Shown here: positions 34,893-44,457 of the stretch, in pieces | Numbering within the stretch: the first letter of the stretch is position 1 | Layout of the letters: every line of letters starts with the position of its first letter | From: Shimia isoporae | GTDB lineage: Bacteria; Pseudomonadota; Alphaproteobacteria; Rhodobacterales; Rhodobacteraceae | Length of the DNA: 60,855 nucleotides | Direction: 5' to 3' | Assembly: GCF_004346865.1 (NCBI RefSeq) | Contig: NZ_SMGR01000007.1 | Coordinates: forward strand, 1 to 60,855 | Translations under genes and position numbers: made by a program | The notes under the pieces: generated by a model | Seen by the model: the letters and a program-made list of their open reading frames with translations, nothing else | What the model was told of the DNA's origin: nothing | Database searches by the model: none

Positions 34893-36125
34893 ATGACCAC
34901 TTTGACCGACCCTCCCAAGGAGTCGTTCCGGCTGTCTATGCTGATCAATGACACGCGTTACCGCTCGCTCACGTTCCAAGCGATTGCGGCCATCGCGCTG
35001 GCGTTGGCAATTTTTTATCTGGGCAACAATCTGATCCAGAACTTGCGGGCTGCCGGCCTAAATATCTCCTATGATTTTCTTGGCGATCCTGCTGGCTATG
35101 ACATCAACCAGCGCCTGATCGAATATGACAGCCAGTCCAGTCACGCGCGTGCCGCCCTTGTCGGGGTTCTGAACACACTGCTGGTGGCCTTTCTGGCCTG
35201 TGTGACCGCAACAATCTTTGGTGTGATTGCCGGTGTTTTGAGGCTTTCCAATAACTGGATCGTCTCCAAACTGATGGCGATCTATGTGGAAATATTCCGC
35301 AACATTCCGGTCCTCATCTGGATTATCATTATCTTCACAATCATGACCGCTGTGATGCCGGGGCCGCGTGAATTCCGCGGGGACAATGCGACATCGAGCA
35401 TGGTGTTTGATTTGTTTGCCTTCACCAACCGTGGCGTCTATGTGCCGATGCCGTTCTTCGAGAACGGCCTATTTGGCAACGCGGTGCTTAACTGGGTGGT
35501 GGTTCTGGCGGTTGCCATTGGGTCATGGTTCGCGACTCGTGCTGTGAATGCACGGGCGACAGAAACTCAGGCGCAGACGGGCGTTCGCCCCAATACGCTC
35601 TGGATCAACCTCGCGATCTGGCTGGTGCCGTTTATTGCCCTGATGTTCATCATGGGGCTTGCCTGGGAAGTGCCGGAACTCAAGGGGTTCAACTTCAAAG
35701 GCGGCATTAAGGTTGGTGGTCCGTTGATCGCGCTTTGGTTCGCGCTTTCGATCTATACCGGTGCCTTTATCGCGGAAAACGTACGCGCGGGCATTCAAGC
35801 CGTTTCCAAAGGTCAAACCGAAGCCGCATCGGCATTGGGATTGCGTCCTAACAAAGTCATGAACCTTGTGGTCCTGCCGCAAGCTTTGCGGGTGATCATT
35901 CCCCCGCTGATCTCGCAGTATCTGAACATCACCAAGAACTCGTCCTTGGCGATTGCTGTGGGTTATGCAGACATCACCGCAACGTTGGGGGGCATCACGC
36001 TCAACCAGACCGGCCGCGCGATCGAATGTGTTCTGCTTTTGATGCTGTTCTATCTCACCGCGTCGTTGCTCATCTCTATGGCGATGAACGTTTACAACGC
36101 ATCCGTTAAGTTGAAGGAGCGCTGA
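34893..36125 (+). CDS. aapQ: General L-amino acid ABC transporter, permease AapQ
   Basis: A 410-residue inner-membrane permease of the HisM family with about eight helices. The EAA loop, EAASALGLRPNKVMNLVVLP, docks the ATPase. NIPVLIWIIIIF is typical of polar amino acid permeases. GGGGAAGAT is upstream of the chosen ATG; a frame-matched ATG 15 codons earlier is not supported. aapM follows 1 bp after the stop. Confidence 0.93.
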   Translation: MTTLTDPPKESFRLSMLINDTRYRSLTFQAIAAIALALAIFYLGNNLIQNLRAAGLNISYDFLGDPAGYDINQRLIEYDSQSSHARAALVGVLNTLLVAFLACVTATIFGVIAGVLRLSNNWIVSKLMAIYVEIFRNIPVLIWIIIIFTIMTAVMPGPREFRGDNATSSMVFDLFAFTNRGVYVPMPFFENGLFGNAVLNWVVVLAVAIGSWFATRAVNARATETQAQTGVRPNTLWINLAIWLVPFIALMFIMGLAWEVPELKGFNFKGGIKVGGPLIALWFALSIYTGAFIAENVRAGIQAVSKGQTEAASALGLRPNKVMNLVVLPQALRVIIPPLISQYLNITKNSSLAIAVGYADITATLGGITLNQTGRAIECVLLLMLFYLTASLLISMAMNVYNASVKLKER

Positions 36126-36126
36126 G

Positions 36127-37422
36127 ATGGCTGATCAAGACAACAACTCCATCGCTTTTGTCGCCACCGAAGTGATTCCCGAGAGCCCGCCTCCAGCGCG
36201 GGAAACGGGTGTGGTGAAATGGCTGCGCGAAAACCTGTTTTCCTCGGTCACAAACACCATCCTGACCGTGCTGGCGCTCGGATTGATCTATCTGGTGCTG
36301 AAAGCCACTATGCCTTGGATATTCAACGGTTTGTGGACGACGTCGTCGCTCGCGGAGTGTCGCGAAATACTCGACGGCACGACGGGGGCCTGTTTCTCGG
36401 TTCTTACCGAACGCTGGAACCAGCTGATCTACGGGTTCAAATATCCGGTTGAGGAATACTGGCGGCCTAATCTGGCGTTCCTGCTGATGTTGGTGGCCAT
36501 TGCGCCAGTGCTGTTCTTTGACCTTCCGCGCAAGCTGTTGATCATCACGGCTCTGTTCCCCTTCGTTGCCTTCTGGCTGATCTGGGGGGGCACGATACTA
36601 GCACCATTGGTTGCGCTGATTGGCTTTGTTGCGGCTGGAGCCTTTTTCCAGACCTTTGGTCGGAGCAACTTTGCTCTCGGCTTCTTCGGTGCCATCGTGA
36701 TTGCGCTTTTGGTGTGGTCCCTTGGCGGCGCAATGATCCCGGAAGGCGCGTCTGAAAATGCGTTGCTTCCTGCGGTTCCAAGTCGAGACCTTGGGGGCTT
36801 CATGCTCAACATGATGCTGGGTCTGACCTGTGTGTCTTTGTCGGTGCCTTTGGGCATTGCTTTGGCGCTTGGCCGTCAGTCCAACATGCCGCTGATCAAA
36901 GGCATCTGTGTGGTCTTCATCGAGTTCGTGCGAGGTGTACCGCTAATCACGCTGTTGTTTGTGGCGTCGGTTATGCTGTCCTACTTCTTCCCGCCGGATG
37001 CGACAGTTGACCTGTTCCTGCGCGTTGTGATCATGATCACGCTCTTCTCGGCAGCCTATATTGCCGAAGTGGTGCGTGGTGGTCTCGCGGCCCTTCCAAA
37101 GGGCCAGTATGAGGCGGCTGACAGCCTTGGTCTGGACTATCCGCAGGCGATGCGTCTGATCATTCTGCCGCAGGCGTTGAAGATCTCGATCCCGGGCATC
37201 GTTAACGTGGCGGTGGGCCTTTTCAAAGATACTACTCTCGTGTCGGTCATTTCGATGTTCGACCTCGTGGGTATGATCCGCGGCCCGATCCTCGCATCCA
37301 CCGAATGGAACGGCGTGTACTGGGAGCTCTTCGGCTTTGCCGCAGCCCTGTTCTTCGTCGTCTGCTACGGCATTTCTCAATATTCCCAGTGGCTTGAGCG
37401 CAAGCTGCACAAAGGCCACTAA
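36127..37422 (+). CDS. aapM: General L-amino acid ABC transporter, permease AapM
   Basis: A 431-residue second permease. It has the long N-terminal extension seen in AapM and a C-terminal HisM-like domain with EFVRGVPLITLLF and the EAA loop YEAADSLGLDYPQAMRLIILP. It pairs with AapQ to form the channel. AAGGAG follows its end, serving aapP. Confidence 0.93.
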   Translation: MADQDNNSIAFVATEVIPESPPPARETGVVKWLRENLFSSVTNTILTVLALGLIYLVLKATMPWIFNGLWTTSSLAECREILDGTTGACFSVLTERWNQLIYGFKYPVEEYWRPNLAFLLMLVAIAPVLFFDLPRKLLIITALFPFVAFWLIWGGTILAPLVALIGFVAAGAFFQTFGRSNFALGFFGAIVIALLVWSLGGAMIPEGASENALLPAVPSRDLGGFMLNMMLGLTCVSLSVPLGIALALGRQSNMPLIKGICVVFIEFVRGVPLITLLFVASVMLSYFFPPDATVDLFLRVVIMITLFSAAYIAEVVRGGLAALPKGQYEAADSLGLDYPQAMRLIILPQALKISIPGIVNVAVGLFKDTTLVSVISMFDLVGMIRGPILASTEWNGVYWELFGFAAALFFVVCYGISQYSQWLERKLHKGH

Positions 37423-37437
37423 GAAGGAGTTCACATC

Positions 37438-38229
37438 ATGTCTGAACTTATGTCTGATCGCGAAATCGACCGCTCCAAAATGCACGTGGGCAGCGAAGTC
37501 GCCATTCAAATCACCAACATGAACAAGTGGTACGGGTCGTTTCACGTGCTGCGCGATATCAACCTGACGGTTCACGAAGGTGAGCGTATCGTTATCGCCG
37601 GTCCGTCCGGTTCCGGTAAATCCACGCTGATCCGTTGCATCAACCGTCTGGAAGAGCACCAGTCGGGCGACATCATCGTGGACGGCACGGAGTTGTCCAA
37701 CGATCTCAAGAACATCGACAAGATCCGTTCAGAAGTTGGCATGTGCTTCCAGCACTTCAACCTGTTCCCGCATCTGACGATCCTTGAGAACTGCACGCTG
37801 GCGCCGATCTGGGTGCGTAAGACGCCCAAGAAAGAAGCTGAAGAGATCGCGATGCACTTCCTTGAGAAGGTGAAAATCCCGGATCAGGCTCTGAAGTATC
37901 CCGGTCAGTTGTCCGGTGGTCAGCAACAGCGTGTGGCGATTGCCCGTTCGCTTTGCATGAAGCCGCGTATCATGTTGTTTGACGAGCCGACCTCGGCACT
38001 TGACCCAGAGATGATCAAAGAGGTGCTGGACACCATGATCGAACTCGCGGAAGAGGGCATGACCATGCTCTGCGTGACGCACGAGATGGGCTTTGCCCGT
38101 CAGGTGGCGAACCGCGTGATCTTCATGGACCAAGGCCAGATCGTGGAACAGAACGAGCCGGAAGAATTCTTCAACAACCCGAAGAGCGAACGGACACAGC
38201 TGTTCCTGAGCCAGATTTTGGGCCACTGA
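37438..38229 (+). CDS. aapP: General L-amino acid ABC transporter, ATP-binding protein AapP
   Basis: A 263-residue ABC ATPase: Walker A GPSGSGKS (55-62), signature [14 protein letters not shown], Walker [14 protein letters not shown] and the switch histidine in [13 protein letters not shown] lies 8 nt before the ATG; an internal ATG four codons later is less well placed. Last gene of the aap operon; terminator follows. Confidence 0.95.
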   Translation: MSELMSDREIDRSKMHVGSEVAIQITNMNKWYGSFHVLRDINLTVHEGERIVIAGPSGSGKSTLIRCINRLEEHQSGDIIVDGTELSNDLKNIDKIRSEVGMCFQHFNLFPHLTILENCTLAPIWVRKTPKKEAEEIAMHFLEKVKIPDQALKYPGQLSGGQQQRVAIARSLCMKPRIMLFDEPTSALDPEMIKEVLDTMIELAEEGMTMLCVTHEMGFARQVANRVIFMDQGQIVEQNEPEEFFNNPKSERTQLFLSQILGH

Positions 38230-38253
38230 GGCGCATGTCGCAAAAGATTGAAG

Positions 38254-38287
38254 AGGCCGCGGTGGAAACATCGCGGCCTTTGTTTTT
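38254..38287 (+). terminator. Rho-independent terminator after aapP
   Basis: AGGCCGCG pairs with CGCGGCCT around a 10-nt loop, followed by a T-rich tail. Confidence 0.88.
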
Positions 38288-38318
38288 AAGTGGATGAGAG
38301 TTTTTAAAAGGGTGCGTT

Positions 38319-39101
38319 ATGGCGAAGACGATTTTGATCACTGGTGCGACCGACGGGATCGGGTTTGAGACGGCAAAACTGCTGGTGTCTGAGGGGCACA
38401 ACGTGCTCGTACACGGGCGCAATGCGGAGAAGCTGGAACGGGTGACAGCAGAGCTTGGTGTGCAGGGCTATCGCGCCGATCTGTCGTCATTTTCTGAGAC
38501 CGCAGCGCTTGCCGAGGCCGTGAAGGCGGATCACGCGCAGATTGATGTTTTGATCAATAATGCAGGCATTTTGAAGGCCCCGAAGGAGGAAACAGCGGAC
38601 GGGTTGGACTTGCGGTTTGTTGTGAACACATTGACGCCATACCTGCTGACCAAGGCGCTGTTGGAGGTGATGCCCAGGGACGGGCGGGTGGTGAACCTGT
38701 CGTCTGCAGCGCAAGCTCCGGTGGACCTGCGGGCAATGGCGGCCTTCTCGGGGCAGGGGGCAATGGAGGCCTATGCGCAAAGCAAGTTGGCGATCACGAT
38801 GTGGACCCGTGAATTGGCCGCTGAGTTGCCGGAGGGGCCGCTGATTGTGGCGGTGAATCCGGGTAGTTTGCTGGCGTCCAAAATGGTCAAAGAAGGTTTT
38901 GGCGTGGCTGGTAGCGATCTTGGGATCGGGGCGGACATATTGCGCCGCGCGGCATTGTCCGACGAGTTCATCGGCAAATCAGGCGCGTATTTTGACAATG
39001 ATTCCGGACAGTTCGCCAATCCGCATGGCGACGCCTTAAGCGCTGCCAAATCAGCGGCGGTCCATGACAAAATCAAAGAGTTGGTGGCGCAGTACAGCTG
39101 A
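38319..39101 (+). CDS. Short-chain dehydrogenase/reductase
   Basis: A 260-residue SDR. The cofactor motif TGATDGIG is at 7-14, NNAG is near 85, and the catalytic Ser (NLSSAAQ) and YAQSK Tyr-Lys pair are present. Proteins of this layout resemble retinol-dehydrogenase-like SDRs. It is a single gene, convergent with DUF411 (2 bp between stops). Substrate not predictable. Confidence 0.88.
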   Translation: MAKTILITGATDGIGFETAKLLVSEGHNVLVHGRNAEKLERVTAELGVQGYRADLSSFSETAALAEAVKADHAQIDVLINNAGILKAPKEETADGLDLRFVVNTLTPYLLTKALLEVMPRDGRVVNLSSAAQAPVDLRAMAAFSGQGAMEAYAQSKLAITMWTRELAAELPEGPLIVAVNPGSLLASKMVKEGFGVAGSDLGIGADILRRAALSDEFIGKSGAYFDNDSGQFANPHGDALSAAKSAAVHDKIKELVAQYS

Positions 39102-39103
39102 GA

Positions 39104-39553
39104 TCAGCTGTGGCTGGCGAAGACCTCGGTGCTGCCGTCCTTGCGGATCAGGAGCGTGTCGTAGGGTTCGACTTCGCCTCCCATCTCCATGCCCGGAGAA
39201 CCGATCGGCATTCCCGGTACAGTCAGGCCAACGGCGTCAGGGCGTTCGGCCAGCAACCGGCGGATGTCGTCGGCGGGCACGTGGCCCTCGATCACGTAGC
39301 CGTCTATCATCGCTGTGTGACAGGAGGATGTGTCATCGGTGATTCCGAGTTTGGCCTTGAGCGCCCAGAGGTTTTCGTCCGGGATCGGGTGGCTGTCGAC
39401 CTTGAAACCGCTTATCCGCAGGTGCTCTTCCCAAGCGCCGCAGCACCCGCAAGTGGGTGACTTCGCGACTTGAATCACTGGGTCGGCTGCTATGGCTGGC
39501 AGCGATGCCAATGGGCTGAGCGCGGCGGCGAGCAGAAGGGTGCGACGGTGCAT
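39104..39553 (-). CDS. DUF411 exported metal-binding-type protein
   Basis: A 149-residue protein with a signal peptide (MHRRTLLLAAALSPLASLPAIA) and the DUF411 core. KSPTCGCCGAWEEHL supplies a CxCC cluster, and SCHTAMIDGYVIEGHVP supplies conserved Cys/His residues. DUF411 proteins are often near copper-handling genes, but none is adjacent here. The start was chosen at the ATG that opens the signal peptide and has AGGAG upstream; the longer frame adds 23 residues before it. Confidence 0.85.
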   Translation of the reverse strand: MHRRTLLLAAALSPLASLPAIAADPVIQVAKSPTCGCCGAWEEHLRISGFKVDSHPIPDENLWALKAKLGITDDTSSCHTAMIDGYVIEGHVPADDIRRLLAERPDAVGLTVPGMPIGSPGMEMGGEVEPYDTLLIRKDGSTEVFASHS

Positions 39554-39623
39554 GGCGGAACTCCTCGGTGGTTTTCGAGAGTGTACCGCAAACTGGCGCG
39601 GCCGCAATTTGACCTGAGGCAAG

Positions 39624-40133
39624 TCAGGCGGATTGGTTGTTCAAGACTTCGCGAGGGATGGCGAAGTCAATGACGACTCCTCGGCTAAAATGCACGTCTC
39701 CCCACGTGTCTGCCTCAAAAGAAAAAACAGTTGTTGCGCAAGTGGGGTAGTCGAAAAACCTTGGGTGGTCAGGGGCTTGCTTGGCCATCAGTTCGGCAAA
39801 GTGACCAATGCCGGGATTGTGGCCGAGCATGAGGACCGTGGCGCCCGTGGCTGTTTGAAGGAAACGCAACATTGTGTCGGCGGAGGCGTGATAAAGCGCG
39901 TACTCAAAGCGGGTAGAAGGCGCGGACAGGCCTGAGCGGGTATAGGTTTCGCGGGTGCGTTCTGAGGTCGAGGAGAGCAATTCGTTTGGTAGATATCCTT
40001 TTTGGGTCAACCACTTGCCCATTGCCTGTGCCGAGGCACGGCCGCGTTTGTTCAAGGGACGCGCGTGGTCGGATTGCAGCGGGTCGTCCCAGCTTGATTT
40101 GGCATGGCGCATCAGAACCAATGTCAGGGTCAT
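39624..40133 (-). CDS. SixA-like histidine phosphatase
   Basis: A 169-residue histidine phosphatase superfamily protein. LMRHAKSSWDD contains the RH catalytic motif, and LGHNPGI supplies the second histidine. SixA-type enzymes remove phosphate from phosphohistidine, such as in Hpt or PTS proteins. It starts inside the end of the ferredoxin-like gene (ATGA overlap), so the longer frame to 40271 is rejected. Confidence 0.85.
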   Translation of the reverse strand: MTLTLVLMRHAKSSWDDPLQSDHARPLNKRGRASAQAMGKWLTQKGYLPNELLSSTSERTRETYTRSGLSAPSTRFEYALYHASADTMLRFLQTATGATVLMLGHNPGIGHFAELMAKQAPDHPRFFDYPTCATTVFSFEADTWGDVHFSRGVVIDFAIPREVLNNQSA

Positions 40134-40786
40134 GGATGGAAGGCTTTCATATGCAGTGCAGATTGCGCATTCGGACGTTGAGCGGCGGTGCTGAGAGGGC
40201 AGGCTCGTCGGGCAATACAGCCTCGGGACATGCAGTCTTGGCCGTTGTCTGTGTCCAGAAAGTCGTGACAAGCGGCCAGATTATACGGAGCGGAGCGTGA
40301 AAGCGCCCCAACGGGGCAGGAGGTCACACATGGGGCTTGGCAGGTGTTGCACGGAGAAACTGCCGTGGTTGCCGGCAAAGGCACTGTGAAAGGCAAATGC
40401 AGCGCGCCTCGCAGTGAAATCATTAGGCCGACGCGATCGTGCACCATCATGCCAACAGGACTTTGAAAAAAGCGGCCTGTAGACAGCGCCCAAGCAATGA
40501 AGGGCGGATAGGGCGGCCCATCTGATGGAAATGATGTCGCAGCGTTCAAAGGCGAGGCCAGTTCGGAGAGAACACGTTTGGACCACCGATCCACAGGGTC
40601 GCGCAACCCGTCTAGGTATTCTGAAGCGTTTGTAAAAGTCTCCCAAAAGTCCGGGCCGGTTCCAAACAAAGCGGTTGTGCCGCGCGGTGCGCTTGGGGCG
40701 TCGTTGAGTGCACCCATCAAAAGCAGACCGTATTGCTTTGCTTTGCCTTGGAGGTCTTCGATCGTCACCCTATGTGTGGCGCCCAT
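40130..40786 (-). CDS. Ferredoxin-like 4Fe-4S protein
   Basis: A 218-residue cytosolic protein. CNTCQAPCVTSCPVGAL provides one 4Fe-4S ligand set, and further cysteines (ACHDFL, DCMSRGCIARRAC) suggest a second site, as in the C-terminal part of QueG/reductive-dehalogenase-type ferredoxin domains. The N-terminal 130 residues contain no motif I recognise. Coupled to the SixA-like gene and 100 bp downstream of argB. Reaction unknown. Confidence 0.7.
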   Translation of the reverse strand: MGATHRVTIEDLQGKAKQYGLLLMGALNDAPSAPRGTTALFGTGPDFWETFTNASEYLDGLRDPVDRWSKRVLSELASPLNAATSFPSDGPPYPPFIAWALSTGRFFQSPVGMMVHDRVGLMISLRGALHLPFTVPLPATTAVSPCNTCQAPCVTSCPVGALSRSAPYNLAACHDFLDTDNGQDCMSRGCIARRACPLSTAAQRPNAQSALHMKAFHP

Positions 40787-40889
40787 TTTATCACACTCCG
40801 GCTTGCGTTGCGTCTGCTGGCTGGCGTCGTGCGATACCGTCCAGCAGAGATCAGAGTGGCGAGGCGGCTGCCGTGTGACAAGAGGGTAA

Positions 40890-41753
40890 TCAATCAGCCC
40901 TAATCATTGAGCCGGCACCATGTTCCGTGAACAGCTCCAGAAGACATGCGTTCGGGGCCCGGCCATCAAGAATGACCACAGCTCGAACGCCCTTGTCGAT
41001 TGCTGCGAGCGCAGTTTCCGTCTTGGGGATCATTCCGCCTGCAATCACACCCTCTGTGGTCAAGTCCTTGATTTGCTGGGCTTTCAGTTCGGTTAAAACC
41101 TCCCCATCGGCGTTTTTTACGCCAGCCACATCAGTGAGCAGCAACAGGCGATCAGCTTCGAGGGCACCGGCAATTGCGCCGGCGGCAGTGTCGCCGTTCA
41201 CGTTGAACGTTTCGCCGTTTTTGCCAGCGCCCAGAGGAGCGATCACGGGAATGGTGTCGTTGGCGAAAAGTTCGTGCAAGAGGGACGCATCCATTTCGGC
41301 CGGCGTACCGACAAACCCAAGATCAGGGTTGGTTTGATCGCAGATCATGAGGTTGGCATCTTTGCCGGAAAGACCAACGGCCTTTCCGCCCTGACGGTTT
41401 ATTGCCTGTACGATGCGCTTATTGACGATACCTGAGAGAACCATTTCAACCACTTCGACCGTGGCCGCGTCGGTGACACGCTTTCCATTCACAAATTCCG
41501 ATTGGATATCAAGCCGTTCCAGCATCGCATTGATCATCGGTCCACCGCCGTGAACGATCACCGGATTGATGCCAACATGGCGCATCAAAACAACGTCGCG
41601 GGCGAAATCATCCATCGCTTCGTCGCTGCCCATGGCATGGCCACCTAGCTTGATCACTACGATTGCGCCGGCATAGCGCTGCAAATACGGCAGGGCTTGC
41701 GAAAGTGTGCGGGCGGTGGCGATCCAGTCGCGGTTCATATCTTGCTTCTTCAT
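40890..41753 (-). CDS. argB: Acetylglutamate kinase
   Basis: A 287-residue amino-acid kinase, the second step of arginine synthesis. [10 protein letters not shown] (glycine-rich loop), [11 protein letters not shown] and [11 protein letters not shown] are family signatures. An N-terminal helix of about 25 residues precedes the kinase core, a feature of arginine-inhibited hexameric enzymes. In related genomes it commonly follows yihA; here an unrelated redox cassette precedes it. Confidence 0.95.
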   Translation of the reverse strand: MKKQDMNRDWIATARTLSQALPYLQRYAGAIVVIKLGGHAMGSDEAMDDFARDVVLMRHVGINPVIVHGGGPMINAMLERLDIQSEFVNGKRVTDAATVEVVEMVLSGIVNKRIVQAINRQGGKAVGLSGKDANLMICDQTNPDLGFVGTPAEMDASLLHELFANDTIPVIAPLGAGKNGETFNVNGDTAAGAIAGALEADRLLLLTDVAGVKNADGEVLTELKAQQIKDLTTEGVIAGGMIPKTETALAAIDKGVRAVVILDGRAPNACLLELFTEHGAGSMIRAD

Positions 41754-41953
41754 GCTTGAAACCTCTTTGAAGGAGCGTGTTACCTGCTCTTAAAGAGAGT
41801 GCCAAGTCGGTTTGGACGACGCGGGTGTCAAATCGGAAGAAAACTCAAGAAAATTCCCGAATTGGCAGGTCTGCAGAACGTCTGCAAAACGTCGGTATTA
41901 CGTCGGTGCCGGTAAAAGGCGCGCCGGTGCAGTGACCAGCGCAGCCAAATCGT

Positions 41954-42967
41954 TCAGAAGCCCTCAAGCACAATTTTGCCCTTGGCGGAGCCGCTTTCGA
42001 TAACCGCGTGCACTTTCTTGAGTGTGGCAGCGTCAATCTTGCCGGCTACATCGGTCACAGTGGTGCGTAGGGAGCCGGCGTCTACGAGATCGGCGATTTC
42101 GTTGAGCAGTGCCCGTTGAGCGTCCATGTCGGCTGTTTCGAAAAGGGAGCGTGTGAACATCATTTCCCAATGCAGGGAGATTGCTTTGAGTTTGAGCGGC
42201 ATGGCATCGAGACCGCTGGGATCGTCTATCAAGCCGAACCGACCCTGAGGCGCGATAAGTTCGACAATGTCGCTATAGTGGCGGTCTGTCATTGTGGTCG
42301 AAAAGACAAAGCCCGGTGCGCCAATGCCTAAATCTGAGACTTGCGCCGCAAGTGGCTGGCGGTGGTCGATCACATGATGTGCGCCGAGGTCTTTGACCCA
42401 GTCTTGCGTTTCAGGACGGGAGGCAGTGGCAATGATGGTCATATCGGTCAGCGCACGGAGAAGCTGAATGGTGATCGAGCCAACGCCTCCGGCGCCTCCA
42501 ATGACAAGGATAGTGTCCCCGCCTTCCGGAGTTGCGTCGCGCACCTTGAGCCGGTCAAAGAGCATTTCCCACGCGGTGATTGCGGTGAGGGGCAGGCCGG
42601 CCGCCTCCGCGTCTGTCAGTGAGGCGGGTTTGCGTCCGACAATCCGCTCATCGACAAGATGAAATTCGCTGTTGGTTCCGGGGCGTGCGATTGAGCCCGC
42701 ATAGAACACCGCGTCGCCGGGTTTGTAGTTGGCAGCGTCAGGGCCGACTGCCTCAACTACTCCGGCGGCGTCATAGCCAAGAACCCACTGGTCCGCGTCG
42801 CCGTTGAGGGGACGTTGGCGGACTTTTGTGTCAACGGGGTTCACCGAGACGGCGTTTATTTTGACGAGGATGTCACGTCCTGTTGGGACGGGTTTCTCTA
42901 TCTCGACATCGACAAGACTGTCCGAGGCGTCGATTGGTCCAGGTGTTCTGAAGGCAACTGCTTTCAT
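41954..42967 (-). CDS. MDR-family quinone oxidoreductase-like protein
   Basis: A 337-residue medium-chain dehydrogenase/reductase of the zinc-free type (QOR/ZADH-like). The NADPH site is ILVIGGAGGVGSITIQLLRAL; no structural-zinc cysteine cluster is seen. Such enzymes reduce quinones or enones. It lies downstream of a quinol monooxygenase-like gene (58-bp gap) and divergent from an HxlR regulator, so quinone or electrophile detoxification is likely. Confidence 0.85.
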   Translation of the reverse strand: MKAVAFRTPGPIDASDSLVDVEIEKPVPTGRDILVKINAVSVNPVDTKVRQRPLNGDADQWVLGYDAAGVVEAVGPDAANYKPGDAVFYAGSIARPGTNSEFHLVDERIVGRKPASLTDAEAAGLPLTAITAWEMLFDRLKVRDATPEGGDTILVIGGAGGVGSITIQLLRALTDMTIIATASRPETQDWVKDLGAHHVIDHRQPLAAQVSDLGIGAPGFVFSTTMTDRHYSDIVELIAPQGRFGLIDDPSGLDAMPLKLKAISLHWEMMFTRSLFETADMDAQRALLNEIADLVDAGSLRTTVTDVAGKIDAATLKKVHAVIESGSAKGKIVLEGF

Positions 42968-43025
42968 GGGGAGTTCTTCCGTTGCTGTGGGACGCCGGTG
43001 TCAGCTCGGACACCGGCTTTCCAAG

Positions 43026-43313
43026 TTAGCCAATATTGGTCATCTCGTGCAGCACAAAGCTGTCTACGGCCCCTTCGGTTGCGGCCATGTAAGCCGCGAG
43101 ATGCGGTGCGTTCATATGGGTTTGCCAGAGCTCACGACTTTCCCAGTTTTCGAAAAACAGAAAGAGACCGGGATCTTCGTTGTCTTTGTGCAGATCGTAA
43201 TTGATGCAACCTGCTTCGGCCCGGGTAATATCGATCAGCTTTCGCAATTCGGCTTCTACGAGCGCTTCTTTGCCGGCAGCAGCCTTGATTTGTGCGACTA
43301 TGGTGAGGGGCAT
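43026..43313 (-). CDS. Putative quinol monooxygenase (ABM domain)
   Basis: A 95-residue antibiotic-biosynthesis-monooxygenase (ABM) protein. AGCINYDLHKDNEDPGLFLFFENWES with the downstream HMNAPH is typical of YgiN-type quinol monooxygenases, cofactor-free ferredoxin-like dimers. First gene of a probable two-gene operon with the MDR gene. Confidence 0.85.
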   Translation of the reverse strand: MPLTIVAQIKAAAGKEALVEAELRKLIDITRAEAGCINYDLHKDNEDPGLFLFFENWESRELWQTHMNAPHLAAYMAATEGAVDSFVLHEMTNIG

Positions 43314-43388
43314 TCTTCACTCCAAGGTTATGGAAAATTGACAGTTCATTTGGTGTGGCAACTATCTACGACTCAGGATAAATATCGC

Positions 43389-43406
43389 AAGTACGCACCT
43401 TTTGGG
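43389..43406. promoter_or_regulatory. Candidate HxlR-regulator operator
   Basis: AAGTACGCACCTTTTGGG lies in the 129-bp divergent intergenic region. HxlR/YodB-type proteins bind similar TAC-containing sites, but I cannot verify the match. Confidence 0.3.
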
Positions 43407-43442
43407 CATATAGGATCAATTTGGATACCGTAGGGCTGAGAC

Positions 43443-43802
43443 ATGGGAAAGATGAACCGCTTTGAGGATTATGACTGCAGCGGCGGCTGTCCGGTTGAGA
43501 ACGCGCTTGAGCAAATCTCCGGCAAGTGGAAGGGCTTGATAATCTACCATCTGCTGGGCGGCACTCTGCGTTTCAACGAACTGCGCCGGCGACTTGGCAC
43601 CGTTACGCAGCGCACCTTGACGAAGCAACTTAGAGAGTTGGAAGAGGCCGGCATCCTAACGCGCGAGGTCTATGCCGTGGTTCCCCCAAAGGTCGAGTAT
43701 TCCCTGACGGAGAAGGGGCAGAAGCTTCAGGCTGTGGTCGAAGGGTTGCACGCGTGGGGGATCGCATTTCCTACTCCACGCGCGGCAGTGGCGGAAGAGT
43801 AG
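43443..43802 (+). CDS. HxlR-family transcriptional regulator
   Basis: A 119-residue winged helix-turn-helix repressor. CPVENALEQISGKWKGLIIYHL and RTLTKQLRELEEAGILTRE are typical. Cys12 and Cys16 near the N-terminus correspond to the position of the redox-sensing cysteine of YodB/QorR-type members. It is divergent from the ABM-MDR pair and is their probable regulator. Its stop is 5 bp from the convergent rnpA stop. Confidence 0.9.
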   Translation: MGKMNRFEDYDCSGGCPVENALEQISGKWKGLIIYHLLGGTLRFNELRRRLGTVTQRTLTKQLRELEEAGILTREVYAVVPPKVEYSLTEKGQKLQAVVEGLHAWGIAFPTPRAAVAEE

Positions 43803-43807
43803 CGCCG

Positions 43808-44227
43808 TTAGCGGTCGGCGTGCAGTTTGCGCAGGGCGTATTTCAGGTCGCTTTGCAGAGTTGTGAAATCGCGGGCTGCGGTTTCTTCTTTTCGGCCGAT
43901 TAGGACATAATCCCAGCCTGGTTTGCCGAATTCCGGCAAGACAAGTCGCGCGGCCTCGCGCATCCGTCGCTTGGCGCGGTTGCGCGCGACAGCGTTGCCG
44001 ACCTTTTTCGAGCAGGTAAATCCGATCCGGATTGTGTCGGTGGCGACGCCCTCGGTTTCGCGGCGTTTGCGCGCCTGCACCATCATCGCCTTGGTCCCCT
44101 GCTTTCGGGCACGGGCGGCCGCGAGATAGTCGCTACGGTTCTTGAGAACCTCCAGACAAACGGAAACCGCCGGAGACAATGTCCCGTCGGTGGCTGTGCC
44201 ATCCTTGGGGGTCTCCGGCGGTGTCAT
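43808..44227 (-). CDS. rnpA: Ribonuclease P protein component
   Basis: A 139-residue RnpA. The RNR motif VARNRAKRRMREAARL and SDYLAAARARK are diagnostic. It assists M1 RNA in 5' maturation of tRNA. It follows rpmH by 24 bp, the conserved pair. The N-terminus has a Thr/Pro-rich extension of about 25 residues; a later start is possible but none has a better site. Confidence 0.95.
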   Translation of the reverse strand: MTPPETPKDGTATDGTLSPAVSVCLEVLKNRSDYLAAARARKQGTKAMMVQARKRRETEGVATDTIRIGFTCSKKVGNAVARNRAKRRMREAARLVLPEFGKPGWDYVLIGRKEETAARDFTTLQSDLKYALRKLHADR

Positions 44228-44251
44228 TCCGTCAGAACGGTGTCGGTGAGC

Positions 44252-44386
44252 TTATGCGCTCAGCGACTTGCGGCCGCGTGCGCGGCGTGCGTTCAGGATC
44301 TTGCGGCCAGCTTTGGTGGCCATGCGCGCACGGAAGCCGTGGCGGCGTTTACGAACCAGGTTCGAAGGTTGGTAGGTGCGTTTCAT
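44252..44386 (-). CDS. rpmH: 50S ribosomal protein L34
   Basis: L34, 44 residues: [20 protein letters not shown] followed by an Arg/Lys-rich end. The gene is too short for standard ORF lists but unambiguous. CGGAGACGGAGCG precedes the ATG. A strong promoter lies about 72 bp upstream. Confidence 0.97.
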
Positions 44387-44457
44387 CGCTCCGTCTCCGT
44401 TTTGTGTGTGAAGGCCCCGGCGACAGATTCGCGGAGCCTGATCTATTCGAAGCCCGG

